A stretch of 64,000 bases of DNA from Rhizobium sp. SL86 (lineage in GTDB: Bacteria > Pseudomonadota > Alphaproteobacteria > Rhizobiales > Rhizobiaceae): positions 2,171,501 through 2,235,500 of the forward strand of contig NZ_JAPPRJ010000001.1 of assembly GCF_026672545.1 (NCBI RefSeq), read 5' to 3'. A program made the translations under genes and the position numbers. This document shows, one piece after another, positions 33,386-41,274 of the stretch. Every line of letters starts with the position of its first letter. The stretch's first letter is position 1. The notes under the pieces are model-generated. The model saw nothing but the letters and a program-made list of their open reading frames with translations. It was not told the DNA's origin and did no database searches.

Positions 33386-34446
33386 TGTTCATCCGCTGGA
33401 AATACATCATCGCAGCGGCGGTTGCGGCTCCGCTCCTGGCGCTGCTGGTGGCCTGGTCCGGCTTGATCGGCATCGGCGCGTCGAGTGGCCATTGGGCGGT
33501 CACCGACTGGTTCCTGCACTGGGCCATGCGCAGTTCCACCCGCACCGCAGCGCTTGGCACCGAGGTGCCGCCGTTCGATAACCCTGAAATGCTGCCTATG
33601 GCTGCCGGCCATTACGAGCAGGGCTGCGCCATGTGTCACGGTTCACCCGCAATCGATCGCGCCGCCGTCGTCTTCGGCATGTTGCCGGTGCCGCCGGACC
33701 TTGCGCCGCGGATCCCCCTCTGGACGAATGCCGAGCTCTTCCAGATCGTCCAGCACGGTGTACGGTTTACCGGCATGCCCGCCTGGCCGACGCAGGTGCG
33801 GGCGGATGAGGTCTGGGCCATGGTCGCCTTCCTGCGGCAGATGCCGGGCATGACGCCGGAGCGGTACCGCGAACTGTCGGGTATTCATGCGAACGAGGGC
33901 GGTGCCGATGACACGCTGCTGACCTGCCAGTCCTGTCACGACGAGCAGCGGCTGAACGGGCAAAGCCTCATTCCCTCGCTTGCTGGCCAGTCGGAGGCCT
34001 ATCTGAGGGCAAGCCTGATGGCCTATGTTCAGCGAGAGCGCCACAGCGGCATCATGCAGACGGCCATTCAGGGGATCGATGCAAACGAGGTGGCGGAATT
34101 TGCCAAATATTACGCAGAGATGGAGCGTCGGCCGATCGGGCCCGATGCGGCCAATCCGCGTGGCGCGGATGTTGCGGCGGGACGACAGCTTGCCATGCAG
34201 GGGCGGCCGAAGGACCGCATTCCCGCCTGCCTGACCTGTCATGAAAAACCGGAGGGCAATCCGCTTTATCCACGTCTCGCCGGCCAGAGCGTTCCCTATC
34301 TTTCGCGGCAGTTGCATCTGTTCCGGAGCGGCGAAAGAGGCGGAACCCGTGCGCATCATCTGATGACACAGGCTGCCGATCACCTGACGGATGCGGATAT
34401 CGAGAATCTGGCGGCCTGGTTTGCCAGCGGCATGCCAGATCCCTGA
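33385..34446 (+). CDS. Membrane-anchored triheme cytochrome c
   Basis: 353 residues. One N-terminal membrane helix (YIIAAAVAAPLLALLVAW) anchors a periplasmic part with three haem c sites: CAMCH, CQSCH and CLTCH, each followed by a c4-like fold (SLAGQSEAYL and RLAGQSVPYLSRQL). The first domain resembles the cbb3 or alcohol-dehydrogenase cytochrome type (GHYEQGC; GVRFTGMPAW). It closes the oxidase cluster and probably feeds electrons to the CoxB haem c or CuA. Coupled to ctaG by a one-base overlap. Confidence 0.85.
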   Translation: MFIRWKYIIAAAVAAPLLALLVAWSGLIGIGASSGHWAVTDWFLHWAMRSSTRTAALGTEVPPFDNPEMLPMAAGHYEQGCAMCHGSPAIDRAAVVFGMLPVPPDLAPRIPLWTNAELFQIVQHGVRFTGMPAWPTQVRADEVWAMVAFLRQMPGMTPERYRELSGIHANEGGADDTLLTCQSCHDEQRLNGQSLIPSLAGQSEAYLRASLMAYVQRERHSGIMQTAIQGIDANEVAEFAKYYAEMERRPIGPDAANPRGADVAAGRQLAMQGRPKDRIPACLTCHEKPEGNPLYPRLAGQSVPYLSRQLHLFRSGERGGTRAHHLMTQAADHLTDADIENLAAWFASGMPDP

Positions 34447-34478
34447 CATGCCCTATTCCTGAGAAGAACCGTTCCCGC

Positions 34479-34556
34479 TCAGACGGGAACGATCATCATG
34501 TAGCAGGCTGCAATGGTCAGAACGACGGTGGCAGCTTCAACCCATTCTCTGGTCAT
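34479..34556 (-). CDS. 25-residue single-helix membrane microprotein
   Basis: MTREWVEAATVVLTIAACYM plus MIVPV: a short polar start and one hydrophobic helix. A GGGAGAGAAAGAC ribosome site precedes the ATG, and a full-consensus EcfG-type promoter lies 28 bases upstream. These two signals make it likely to be translated in spite of its size. Function unknown; a stress-induced membrane microprotein is the inference. Confidence 0.55.
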   Translation of the reverse strand: MTREWVEAATVVLTIAACYMMIVPV

Positions 34557-34584
34557 GTCTTTCTCTCCCGTGGTCTGCGGAACC

Positions 34585-34609
34585 AACGGATGAGCCGCCC
34601 CACGGTTCC
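34585..34609 (-). promoter_or_regulatory. EcfG-type promoter for the 25-residue microprotein
   Basis: Minus strand GGAAC (34609-34605), 16 bases, CGTT (34588-34585). Confidence 0.6.
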
Positions 34610-34668
34610 ACAGTCTCGCCACACATGTGAACAATGAGACCCGAATCTGGCGTAGAGATGACAAACTG

Positions 34669-34941
34669 TTAAGAATTGCGCTTGGCCGCCCCGGCTCGTG
34701 CGCGTGCCGCCTCAAGGATGGAGCGCACTTCTGTGGCCGCCGCATTCTCGATCGCGATGCCGGCTCCGGGCACCGCGCCGGGATCCTCCTCGTGATCCTT
34801 GTAGCTCGCGTCATCCGCCAGTCTTTTGGTAAAGGTCTGCAGGCTCTCGTCGCCGCCGAGCAGGGCTGCGATGAAATCGATCATCAGTTCGCGGTGCGCG
34901 TTCAGCTTGCCTTCCAGCTGTTCAAGGCTCAGTGCGGTCAT
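34669..34941 (-). CDS. Small helical protein of unknown function
   Basis: 90 residues, predicted helical and soluble. It contains LEQLEGKLNAHRELMIDFIA, a central acidic loop with DHEEDPGAVPGAG and an Ala/Arg-rich C-terminal helix. GAGGATTGACGC precedes the ATG. No motif is recognised, and no EcfG-like promoter was found directly upstream. Confidence 0.65.
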   Translation of the reverse strand: MTALSLEQLEGKLNAHRELMIDFIAALLGGDESLQTFTKRLADDASYKDHEEDPGAVPGAGIAIENAAATEVRSILEAARARAGAAKRNS

Positions 34942-35134
34942 GCGTCAATCCTCCGGTGATGTGACTCTTGAGACGATGGCGCCGTCAGATAGGGCCGTAT
35001 CGATGAAGGGGAACATTGGCGGGCGCCCAAAGTTACATGGACACAACCCAAAGCCTATGCCAGGCCTCGATTCCAGCTCCTTGCCTCTGCCGGTCGCCCC
35101 CTCTGAAGGGGCAAGTCTCCAGAAGGATCTTTTC

Positions 35135-35338
35135 GTGAAAGCACTCGCCCTCGCATCCGCCGTCCTTATTTTTCTGTCCGGCTGTACCGCCGGCGAGGAT
35201 GAACAGGACGATCCCATCAACGATACCCCGCCGCAGAGCCAACTCGACGGCAATACGGCTCCCACGGATCGCGACCCCACACCGGTCACGGGAACGGGAG
35301 GCGCCATTCCGGATGAGGCGCAAGGGCCGGTTGAATAG
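35135..35338 (+). CDS. Small lipoprotein
   Basis: 67 residues from GTG at 35135 with AAGGA upstream. The signal peptide ends in a lipobox (IFLSGC, Cys at about residue 16); the rest is acidic, Pro/Thr-rich and probably disordered (DPINDTPPQSQLDGNTAPTD). Anchored in the inner or outer membrane by lipidation. A degenerate EcfG-like site (GGAAC 35010-35014, AGTT 35031-35034) lies far upstream. Function unknown. Confidence 0.65.
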   Translation: MKALALASAVLIFLSGCTAGEDEQDDPINDTPPQSQLDGNTAPTDRDPTPVTGTGGAIPDEAQGPVE

Positions 35339-35415
35339 TCACCGCCTTCCGCCGCGCCAGGGAACGATTTGTCAGTTTGCGCTTTGTCTGCCGAGATTCA
35401 GCAACAAGGTGCGGT

Positions 35416-37497
35416 ATGGACGGAAATCTTCAGACATTAACGGTGAGCCCTGGCTCCTGGTTGGAACTCGGCGCCAATTTTGATGGCAAGGGCACGAACT
35501 TTGCCATCTTCTCCGCGCATGCGGATCGCATCGAGCTCTGCCTCTTCGATCCGAGCGGCAAAACCGAGACCGCCCGGATCGAGATGCCGGAATATACCAA
35601 CGAGATCTGGCACTGTTATCTGCCGGGGGTAAGGCCCGGACAGCTCTACGGCTACCGGGTGCATGGGCCGTTCGACCCCGAGAACGGCCATCGGTTCAAT
35701 CCGAACAAGCTTCTCATCGATCCTTATGCTCGCGAACTCGTGGGCAATTTCGACTGGAACGACGCCCACTTCGCCTATGACATCTATCACGACGACAAGG
35801 ACCTGACCTTCGATGAACGGGACAGCGCGCCCTTCACACCGAAATGCCGGGTGATCGATCCCTTCGCCTTCGACTGGGCGTCGGACAAGCGGCCCAATGT
35901 TTCCTGGCCGCAGGCTGTCGTCTACGAAACGCATGTCAAAGGCTTCACGAAGCTTAATCCCGCCATTCCGCAGGATCTGCGCGGGACCTTCGAGGGCATG
36001 GGGCACAAGGCGACCGTGGACTACATCAAGAGCCTCGGCATCACCTCCGTCGAACTGATGCCCGTGCACGAATTCCCCGACGACCAGCACCTCCTGGACA
36101 AAGGCCTGCACAATTTCTGGGGCTACAACACGATCGGCTTCTTCGCGCCGGCATCGCGTTATTACGGCCCCAAGGGCATCCAGGGTTTTCGCGACATGGT
36201 GCGCGCTTTCCATGATGCCGGCATCGAGGTGATCCTCGACGTGGTCTACAACCACACGGCCGAAGGCAACGAGCTTGGGCCGACGCTGTCCTTCAAGGGC
36301 ATCGACAACTTTTCCTACTATCGCACGCTAAACGACAATCACCGCTATTATATCAACGACACGGGCACCGGGAATACGGTGAACACCTCCCACCCGCGCG
36401 TGCTGCAGATGGTGATGGATTCGCTGCGCTACTGGGTGGAGCACATGCATGTCGACGGCTTCCGCTTCGACCTCGGCACCATCCTCGGGCGCGAGCCGGA
36501 AGGGTTCGACCAGCGCGGCGGCTTCTTCGACGCCATCACCCAGTGCCCGATCCTCTCCCGCGTCAAGCTGATCGGCGAGCCGTGGGATATCGGTCCGGGC
36601 GGATATCAGGTCGGCGGTTTTCCGCCCGGCTGGGCCGAATGGAACGACAAGTATCGCGATACGACACGCGAATACTGGAAGGGTGATCAGAACACTGCGC
36701 CGGATTTCGCCGCGCGCCTGCTCGGCTCCGGCGACATCTACGACCAGCGGGGCCGGCGGCCCTGGGCAAGCGTCAACTTCCTTGCGGCCCATGACGGCTT
36801 CACGCTGAACGACCTCGTGTCCTACAACGAGAAGCACAACGAGGCGAACGGCGAGGACAACAACGACGGCCACAACGACAACCGCAGCTATAATTACGGT
36901 GCGGAAGGCCCGACGGAGGACGAGGGGATCAACGCAACGCGCGAGCGGCAGAAGCGTAACTTCCTCGCCACGCTGTTCCTGTCGCACGGCACGCCGATGT
37001 TGCTTGCCGGTGACGAGTTCGGTCGAAGCCAGATGGGCAACAACAACGGCTACTGCCAGGACAGCGAGATTTCCTGGGTGCAGTGGGAGGATCTGCCCGA
37101 GACCAACGAGGCGCTGCGCAGCTTTACCAAGCATATCATCAAGCTGCGCCAGACCCAGCCACTCTTCCATCGTGAAAACTGGCGCGATGGCATGGAGGTG
37201 AACTGGTTCAATGCGGGTGGCGGTTATCAACAGCCGGATCATTGGCTGGAGGGCACGACGCTCGGCCTGCATCTCGGCCGGCGCGATCTCGAAGGGCAGA
37301 AGGGCATTTGGTCCGACGTGCTTTTGCTGTTCAATCCGTTCGAGGGGCAGGTTCCATTCAAGATCCCGCCGCTCAACAAGGGCAAATGGATCCTGGAACT
37401 CACCACTGCCGATCCGTCCATCCGCGGACAGGAGATCGATCAGGAAGAGGATTTCGACCTCGAAGGCCGCACCCTTGCGGTGTTCCGGCGCGGCTGA
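35416..37497 (+). CDS. glgX: Glycogen debranching enzyme
   Basis: 693 residues. An N-terminal CBM48 domain (GTNFAIFSAHADRIELCLFD) is followed by a GH13 barrel with IEVILDVVYNHTAEG, the nucleophile region DGFRFDLGTILG, the acid/base in LIGEPWDIGPGGYQVGGFPP and NFLAAHDGFTLNDLVSY. It hydrolyses alpha-1,6 branches of limit dextrin. ATG at 35416 matches the family start. A weak EcfG-like site (GGAAC 35361-35365, 16 bases, CTTT) lies 30 bases upstream. Convergent with glgA; no glgB, glgC or glgP nearby. Confidence 0.88.
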   Translation: MDGNLQTLTVSPGSWLELGANFDGKGTNFAIFSAHADRIELCLFDPSGKTETARIEMPEYTNEIWHCYLPGVRPGQLYGYRVHGPFDPENGHRFNPNKLLIDPYARELVGNFDWNDAHFAYDIYHDDKDLTFDERDSAPFTPKCRVIDPFAFDWASDKRPNVSWPQAVVYETHVKGFTKLNPAIPQDLRGTFEGMGHKATVDYIKSLGITSVELMPVHEFPDDQHLLDKGLHNFWGYNTIGFFAPASRYYGPKGIQGFRDMVRAFHDAGIEVILDVVYNHTAEGNELGPTLSFKGIDNFSYYRTLNDNHRYYINDTGTGNTVNTSHPRVLQMVMDSLRYWVEHMHVDGFRFDLGTILGREPEGFDQRGGFFDAITQCPILSRVKLIGEPWDIGPGGYQVGGFPPGWAEWNDKYRDTTREYWKGDQNTAPDFAARLLGSGDIYDQRGRRPWASVNFLAAHDGFTLNDLVSYNEKHNEANGEDNNDGHNDNRSYNYGAEGPTEDEGINATRERQKRNFLATLFLSHGTPMLLAGDEFGRSQMGNNNGYCQDSEISWVQWEDLPETNEALRSFTKHIIKLRQTQPLFHRENWRDGMEVNWFNAGGGYQQPDHWLEGTTLGLHLGRRDLEGQKGIWSDVLLLFNPFEGQVPFKIPPLNKGKWILELTTADPSIRGQEIDQEEDFDLEGRTLAVFRRG

Positions 37498-37515
37498 GTT
37501 CTCTCCATCCTCTTG

Positions 37516-37552
37516 CGACAATGGCCGGCGTTCAAAGCGCCGGCCATTGTCG
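37516..37552. terminator. Strong hairpin terminator after glgX
   Basis: CGACAATGGCCGGCG and CGCCGGCCATTGTCG form a perfect 15-bp stem with a seven-base loop, followed by TTT, 18 bases after the stop. Confidence 0.7.
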
Positions 37553-37593
37553 TTTCAGGCGATGTATTGGACAGGAGAATTGGAGGACAGAAG

Positions 37594-37626
37594 AAAACCG
37601 CCGCGGCCTTGAGGCCGGGCGGTTTT
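37594..37626. terminator. Intrinsic terminator after glgA
   Basis: AAAACCGCC and GGCGGTTTT pair around an inner GGCC-TTGA-GGCC hairpin. T-runs occur in both orientations, so it serves the convergent glgA and backs up glgX. Confidence 0.7.
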
Positions 37627-37651
37627 GTTGCATGTCCAACCGTTGGACGGA

Positions 37652-39217
37652 TCAGGCGCCGATCGAGTGGCGGAGACCGTCCTCGGTGCGTCGTTTGATG
37701 AGGTTGAAGTAGATGGCGGCGTATTTTTCCGCACTGCGTTCCCAGGAAAAACGGGTCTTCATGCCCTGGTTCTGCAGCCGCGCCCAGTTGCGGGTGTCGG
37801 CATAGGTGTCGAGCGCGCGGCGAAGGGCAAGGCGCAGGCCCTCGGTGTTGACGGGATGGAACTGGAAACCGGTCGCCACGCGCGCCGACATGGCCGCATC
37901 ATTGGCATCGATGATGGTTTCCGACAGGCCGCCTGTGCGGGAGACGACGGGCACGCAGCCGTAACGCAGGGCGTAGAGCTGGGTGAGGCCACAGGGTTCG
38001 AACCGCGAAGGCTGGACAATGGCGTCAGAGCCGCCATGGATGAGGTGGGCCGTCGGTTCGTCATACCCGACATGCACGGCCATCCGGCCAGGATAACGCG
38101 CGGCGGTGGTTCGCAATGCGTGTTCGATCTCGCCATCGCCCTGACCGAACACGATGATCTTGCCGCCATTGTAAAGCACCTCGTCGGCGGCTTCGGCGAA
38201 CATGTCCATGCCCTTCTGCCAGGTGAGGCGCGTCACGGCGGAAAAGACCGGGCCATTGTCCTGGTCGAGGCCGAAGCGGTCGAGCAGCACGCTACGGTTC
38301 TCGCGCTTGCGCTTCAGACTGGTCGCATCGTAGTTGCGCGGCAGATAGGGGTCGGTCATCGGGTTCCAGACGTCGAGGTCGATCCCGTTGACGATGCCGC
38401 GTAGCGCCATCACCCGTTCGTTGAGAACACCGTCCAGCCCCATGCCGAAACGGCTGGTCAGGATCTCGCGCGCATAGGTGGGGCTGACCGTCGTGATGAT
38501 GTCCGCCGTCTGCAGGCCGCCCTTCAGGTAGCTGATGTCCCCGAAATATTCGAGGCAGTCAGTGGAGAAGACATGTTCCGGCAGGCCGATCGAGGCAAGC
38601 TTGTCGCGCTCGAACTGACCCTGGAAGGCGAGGTTGTGGATGGTGAGCACCACCGGCAGATCGCATCCCATCTCGCGCATGTAGACGGAGGTGAGTGCCG
38701 ATTGCCAGTCATGGGTATGGACGAGATCCGGTTGCCAGCCGGGAAGTGCGCCGTGGGCGATTTCGGCTGCGGCGCGTGACAGCGCGGCGAAACGTTTCCA
38801 GTTGTCGGAATGGTCGCGGCCGTCCGCATCGACGTAAGGACCGCCGGCGCGATGAAAAAGGGCGGGGCAGTCCAGCAACAGCAGATCAAGCCCGTGCGCT
38901 CTCGCGTGGATCAGGGAGGCGCGTTCGCCGAGAATATCGTCGAAGCTCATCAGGATCGACGTCTGCCCGACCTTCTCCATCACCGAAGGGTAAGCGGGGA
39001 GGAGCGTCGTCGTTTCCACGCCGCTCAGCGCCAACGCCTTCGGCAGGGAGCCGGTCACGTCGGCGAGGCCGCCTGTCTTGACCAACGGAAACAGTTCCGA
39101 CGTCACTGAAAGTACTTTCATCCGCGGCATGTCCCTCTTTCGAAGGTTGGGACCACCGAAGCGCTCACGGCTTGGGCGGCTCCGGCGATCATCGAAGACA
39201 GAGGGCGCGTTCATCAT
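37652..39217 (-). CDS. glgA: Glycogen (starch) synthase with N-terminal extension
   Basis: Retaining GT5 glucosyltransferase extending glycogen from ADP-glucose. The core begins MKVLSVTSELFPLVKTGGLA, with the ADP-glucose site KTGGLADV, then HTHDWQSAL, TRLTWQKGMDMFAEAAD and the C-terminal EPCGLTQLYALRYG. The core Met is at 39121, but the strongest ribosome site (GGAGGAG, six bases from ATG 39217) gives a 521-residue protein with 32 extra basic residues. An EcfG-type promoter lies 35 bases before that ATG, which supports the longer form. Paired with glgX only. Confidence 0.85.
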   Translation of the reverse strand: MMNAPSVFDDRRSRPSRERFGGPNLRKRDMPRMKVLSVTSELFPLVKTGGLADVTGSLPKALALSGVETTTLLPAYPSVMEKVGQTSILMSFDDILGERASLIHARAHGLDLLLLDCPALFHRAGGPYVDADGRDHSDNWKRFAALSRAAAEIAHGALPGWQPDLVHTHDWQSALTSVYMREMGCDLPVVLTIHNLAFQGQFERDKLASIGLPEHVFSTDCLEYFGDISYLKGGLQTADIITTVSPTYAREILTSRFGMGLDGVLNERVMALRGIVNGIDLDVWNPMTDPYLPRNYDATSLKRKRENRSVLLDRFGLDQDNGPVFSAVTRLTWQKGMDMFAEAADEVLYNGGKIIVFGQGDGEIEHALRTTAARYPGRMAVHVGYDEPTAHLIHGGSDAIVQPSRFEPCGLTQLYALRYGCVPVVSRTGGLSETIIDANDAAMSARVATGFQFHPVNTEGLRLALRRALDTYADTRNWARLQNQGMKTRFSWERSAEKYAAIYFNLIKRRTEDGLRHSIGA

Positions 39218-39252
39218 TGCGATCTCCTCCACGCATTCATAGCGTGTTGGCC

Positions 39253-39278
39253 AACGTCCAGGCCGGGGTCAGCGTTCC
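39253..39278 (-). promoter_or_regulatory. EcfG-type promoter for glgA
   Basis: Minus strand GGAAC (39278-39274), 17 bases, CGTT (39256-39253). Full consensus, 35 bases from the ATG at 39217. Confidence 0.6.
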
Positions 39279-39349
39279 AGTCGCACTCGGAAATCGAATC
39301 AGCAGCAGATCTAATATACATACCACATCCGGAAAAAACGGATCACGCG

Positions 39350-39375
39350 CCGACGCGGGGCATGGCCCGCGTCGG
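39350..39375 (-). terminator. Hairpin after the DUF2934 gene
   Basis: CCGACGCGGG and CCCGCGTCGG form a perfect 10-bp stem with a six-base loop, 30 bases beyond the stop of the minus-strand gene at 39406. Confidence 0.5.
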
Positions 39376-39405
39376 TCAATTCCGATTGAAAAGTGAAATG
39401 AGGTG

Positions 39406-39729
39406 TCAGGCGGCCGGTGATTTCCGGGTCCGCTTCTTCGGAGCATCCGCGGTTGCGGATGCCTCCTTGGCCTTTGGCGCGGCCTTCGCGCGGGCCGCAG
39501 GTTTTGTCTTGGTGGGCGCCTCTTCGGTCGGCGCGGTCATTGCGTTCGCCGCAACTGCTTCAGTCGCCTTGGGTTTTCGCGCAGAAGCCGCCTTTTTGGG
39601 CGCTCCGTTCATCGACTGGTATTCCTGCGCCGCGCGCTCCCAATGTTCGGTGTCCTTGCCATGCGGACGACCTTCTTCTTCCCACAGGGCATAGGCCCGG
39701 TTCTTGATCCATTCTTCTGAGACCGCCAT
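39406..39729 (-). CDS. DUF2934 protein with Lys/Ala-rich tail
   Basis: 107 residues. The N-terminal DUF2934 pattern is clear (WIKNRAYALWEEEGRPHGKD, then EHWERAAQEY). The rest is a low-complexity Ala/Lys/Pro tail (AKAAPKAKEASATADAPKK) like histone H1-type tails, which could bind DNA or membranes; this is inference from composition. ATG at 39729 is chosen, with ATG 39741 as alternative. A full EcfG-type promoter lies 27 bases upstream. Confidence 0.75.
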   Translation of the reverse strand: MAVSEEWIKNRAYALWEEEGRPHGKDTEHWERAAQEYQSMNGAPKKAASARKPKATEAVAANAMTAPTEEAPTKTKPAARAKAAPKAKEASATADAPKKRTRKSPAA

Positions 39730-39756
39730 CTTCCTCTCCATTCGCCCGAGCATCAA

Positions 39757-39781
39757 AACGCACATCAACTGAGAAGGTTCC
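39757..39781 (-). promoter_or_regulatory. EcfG-type promoter for the DUF2934 gene
   Basis: Minus strand GGAAC (39781-39777), 16 bases, CGTT (39760-39757). Back to back with the plus-strand promoter at 39860. Confidence 0.65.
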
Positions 39782-39859
39782 CGCAGGATTTGTAGGATTG
39801 TGTGCGTTGCAGCGCTTTGGCGCAATCCCCTATTTTTTCCGGAATTTTTGCACTGACCT

Positions 39860-39884
39860 GGAACTTCTTCTTGATCCGCCCGTT
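39860..39884 (+). promoter_or_regulatory. EcfG-type promoter for the 39913 gene
   Basis: GGAAC (39860-39864), 16 bases, CGTT (39881-39884), 28 bases before the ATG. Full consensus. Confidence 0.65.
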
Positions 39885-39912
39885 TGGGCCGCGGGCAAGG
39901 AGGGCCCGATCC

Positions 39913-40134
39913 ATGGAGAAGCGCTTCGATATCATTCCGCACGAGACCGGCTGGATCTACGTGATCGATGGCCAACCCTCGGCATCGTTCCCGTGTTACG
40001 ACCTGGCGCTGAGGGCGGCCAGCGAGCATGCGGACCGCGAACTCGAGACCCTGCGGCGGCCGGTGTTCCGTCGCCTGGAGGTGAGCGGCGAAATGATCCG
40101 GGTCACCCGGCCAACCCATCATCTTCCCTGGTAA
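39913..40134 (+). CDS. Small conserved hypothetical protein
   Basis: 73 residues, probably a small alpha/beta domain: a beta start (RFDIIPHETGWIYVIDGQ), a helix (YDLALRAASEHADRELETLR) and a C-terminal strand (VSGEMIRVTRPTHHLPW). The layout resembles short DUF2188-like domains, but I do not claim membership. It is monocistronic, between an EcfG-type promoter and a strong terminator, so it is a probable stress protein of unknown function. Confidence 0.7.
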   Translation: MEKRFDIIPHETGWIYVIDGQPSASFPCYDLALRAASEHADRELETLRRPVFRRLEVSGEMIRVTRPTHHLPW

Positions 40135-40155
40135 TTGCAACCTGCACGGCAAACG

Positions 40156-40200
40156 AAGGGCCCGCGCGGATCGCTCCGCTGCGGGCCCTTTTGGTTTTTT
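40156..40200 (+). terminator. Intrinsic terminator after the 39913 gene
   Basis: AAGGGCCCGC and GCGGGCCCTT form a perfect 10-bp stem containing a second inner stem (GCGGA/TCCGC), followed by a long T-run. Confidence 0.8.
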
Positions 40201-40249
40201 TGTGTCGGTGAGACGGTGCCTGCGCCCCGAAAGGCGCAGGCAGACCTCC

Positions 40250-40750
40250 TCAGGCAGCCTTTTTGGCGGCGGCGTTGACGGTGTCTTCCGCAAGACCGGT
40301 CAGCTTCTCGTCGGTGCGCTCTTCCTCGGCCAGCGTTTCCTCGATCAGCGACACGGCGTCCTTGAGGCCGAGCTGCTTTGCCCAGGCCCGCAACGTGCCG
40401 TAACGGCTGATCTCGTAATGCTCGACCGCCTGAGCGGCCGCGAGGAGACCGGCGTCAAGAGCAGGCGTGCCCTTGAACTCATCCATGATCTCTTCGCCTT
40501 CTTCGATGATGCCTTCGATGGCAGCGCAGGTCTTGCCGCGTGCCCGCTTGCCGATCAGTTCGAAGATCTGCTGCAGGCGTTCGATCTGACCGTCGGTCTC
40601 GTCCTTGTGAAGCTGGAAGGCCTGCTTCAGTTCTTCGCTCTGCGCGGCACGAGCCATCTTCGGCAGCGCCTTGGAAATCTTGCGCTCGGCGTAGTAAATG
40701 TCTTTCAGGGTCTCGTAGAAGAGGTCGTCCAGCGTCTTCGTGGCGGCCAT
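40250..40750 (-). CDS. DUF892 (YciE/YciF-like) ferritin-fold stress protein
   Basis: 166 residues. The family opening LDDLFYETLKDIYYAERKIS is clear, followed by LHKDETDGQIERLQQIF, a middle Glu-rich segment and VEHYEISRYGTLRAWAKQLG. The fold is a ferritin-like bundle with Glu and His at the putative di-metal site. In enterobacteria YciE/YciF are sigma-S-dependent stress proteins; the chemistry is unknown. An EcfG-type promoter is upstream. The C-terminus is Ala/Lys-rich. Confidence 0.85.
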   Translation of the reverse strand: MAATKTLDDLFYETLKDIYYAERKISKALPKMARAAQSEELKQAFQLHKDETDGQIERLQQIFELIGKRARGKTCAAIEGIIEEGEEIMDEFKGTPALDAGLLAAAQAVEHYEISRYGTLRAWAKQLGLKDAVSLIEETLAEEERTDEKLTGLAEDTVNAAAKKAA

Positions 40751-40801
40751 GGTGTTTCTCTCCTTAGATGTTCTTCCGGATCTTTTTATCCGCGGCAGTC
40801 T

Positions 40802-40826
40802 AACCCTTGGGGGCTCACATGGTTCC
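40802..40826 (-). promoter_or_regulatory. EcfG-type promoter for the DUF892 gene at 40750
   Basis: Minus strand GGAAC (40826-40822), 16 bases, GGTT (40805-40802), 51 bases before the ATG. Confidence 0.55.
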
Positions 40827-40832
40827 CCGGGT

Positions 40833-40997
40833 TCAGGTGCGGCGGGAGGGCTTTTCGTAAAGGTCCTGGATCGCCGCGTCCTGTCTCAGCTCTTCCGGTC
40901 GTGTCAGCCGCCGGCGACGCATCATGGCATAGATAAAGGCAGCGCCGAGCAGCACCGGACCGATCGCCACGGCAACGAACCAGAGGTTATCGATCAT
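40833..40997 (-). CDS. Small membrane protein with basic cytoplasmic tail
   Basis: 54 residues: one membrane helix (LWFVAVAIGPVLLGAAFIYAM), then a run of Arg and a polar tail (LTRPEELRQDAAIQDLYEKP). AGGAGGAGCGCA precedes the ATG at 40997. Overlaps the end of the upstream gene by 11 bases, so the two form one operon. Function unknown. Confidence 0.65.
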   Translation of the reverse strand: MIDNLWFVAVAIGPVLLGAAFIYAMMRRRRLTRPEELRQDAAIQDLYEKPSRRT

Positions 40998-41208
40998 TGC
41001 GCTCCTCCTTCGTCTCGGCCGCCTGTTGGTCGGCGTCTTCGGCGGGGTAATCGGTGGCGCGGCGTTTTTTCTCGCCGATCGGGTCGTCGGCAAAAATGTC
41101 GGCTTCACCCTGCACGTAACCGCTCGGCCGATTTTCCGCCGGGCCTTCCCAGCGCGGCCACTGCGAGATTTCGCCAGGCTTTCCCTGGTCGTTGGGCTGG
41201 TGTCTCAT
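40987..41208 (-). CDS. Small hydrophilic protein
   Basis: 73 residues, strongly polar, with no hydrophobic segment (QPNDQGKPGEISQWPRWEGP; ATDYPAEDADQQAAETKEER). GAGGAGAAAGCC precedes the ATG. First gene of a two-gene operon behind an EcfG-type promoter. Disordered stress protein is the inference; no function known. Confidence 0.65.
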   Translation of the reverse strand: MRHQPNDQGKPGEISQWPRWEGPAENRPSGYVQGEADIFADDPIGEKKRRATDYPAEDADQQAAETKEERNDR

Positions 41209-41243
41209 GGCTTTCTCCTCTCGGTTTTAGCCTCTCTTGACCA

Positions 41244-41269
41244 AACCCCGTGTCGCCGGGCTTTGTTCC
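41244..41269 (-). promoter_or_regulatory. EcfG-type promoter for the 41208-40833 operon
   Basis: Minus strand GGAAC (41269-41265), 17 bases, GGTT (41247-41244), 35 bases before the ATG at 41208. Confidence 0.55.
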
Positions 41270-41274
41270 GGTTT

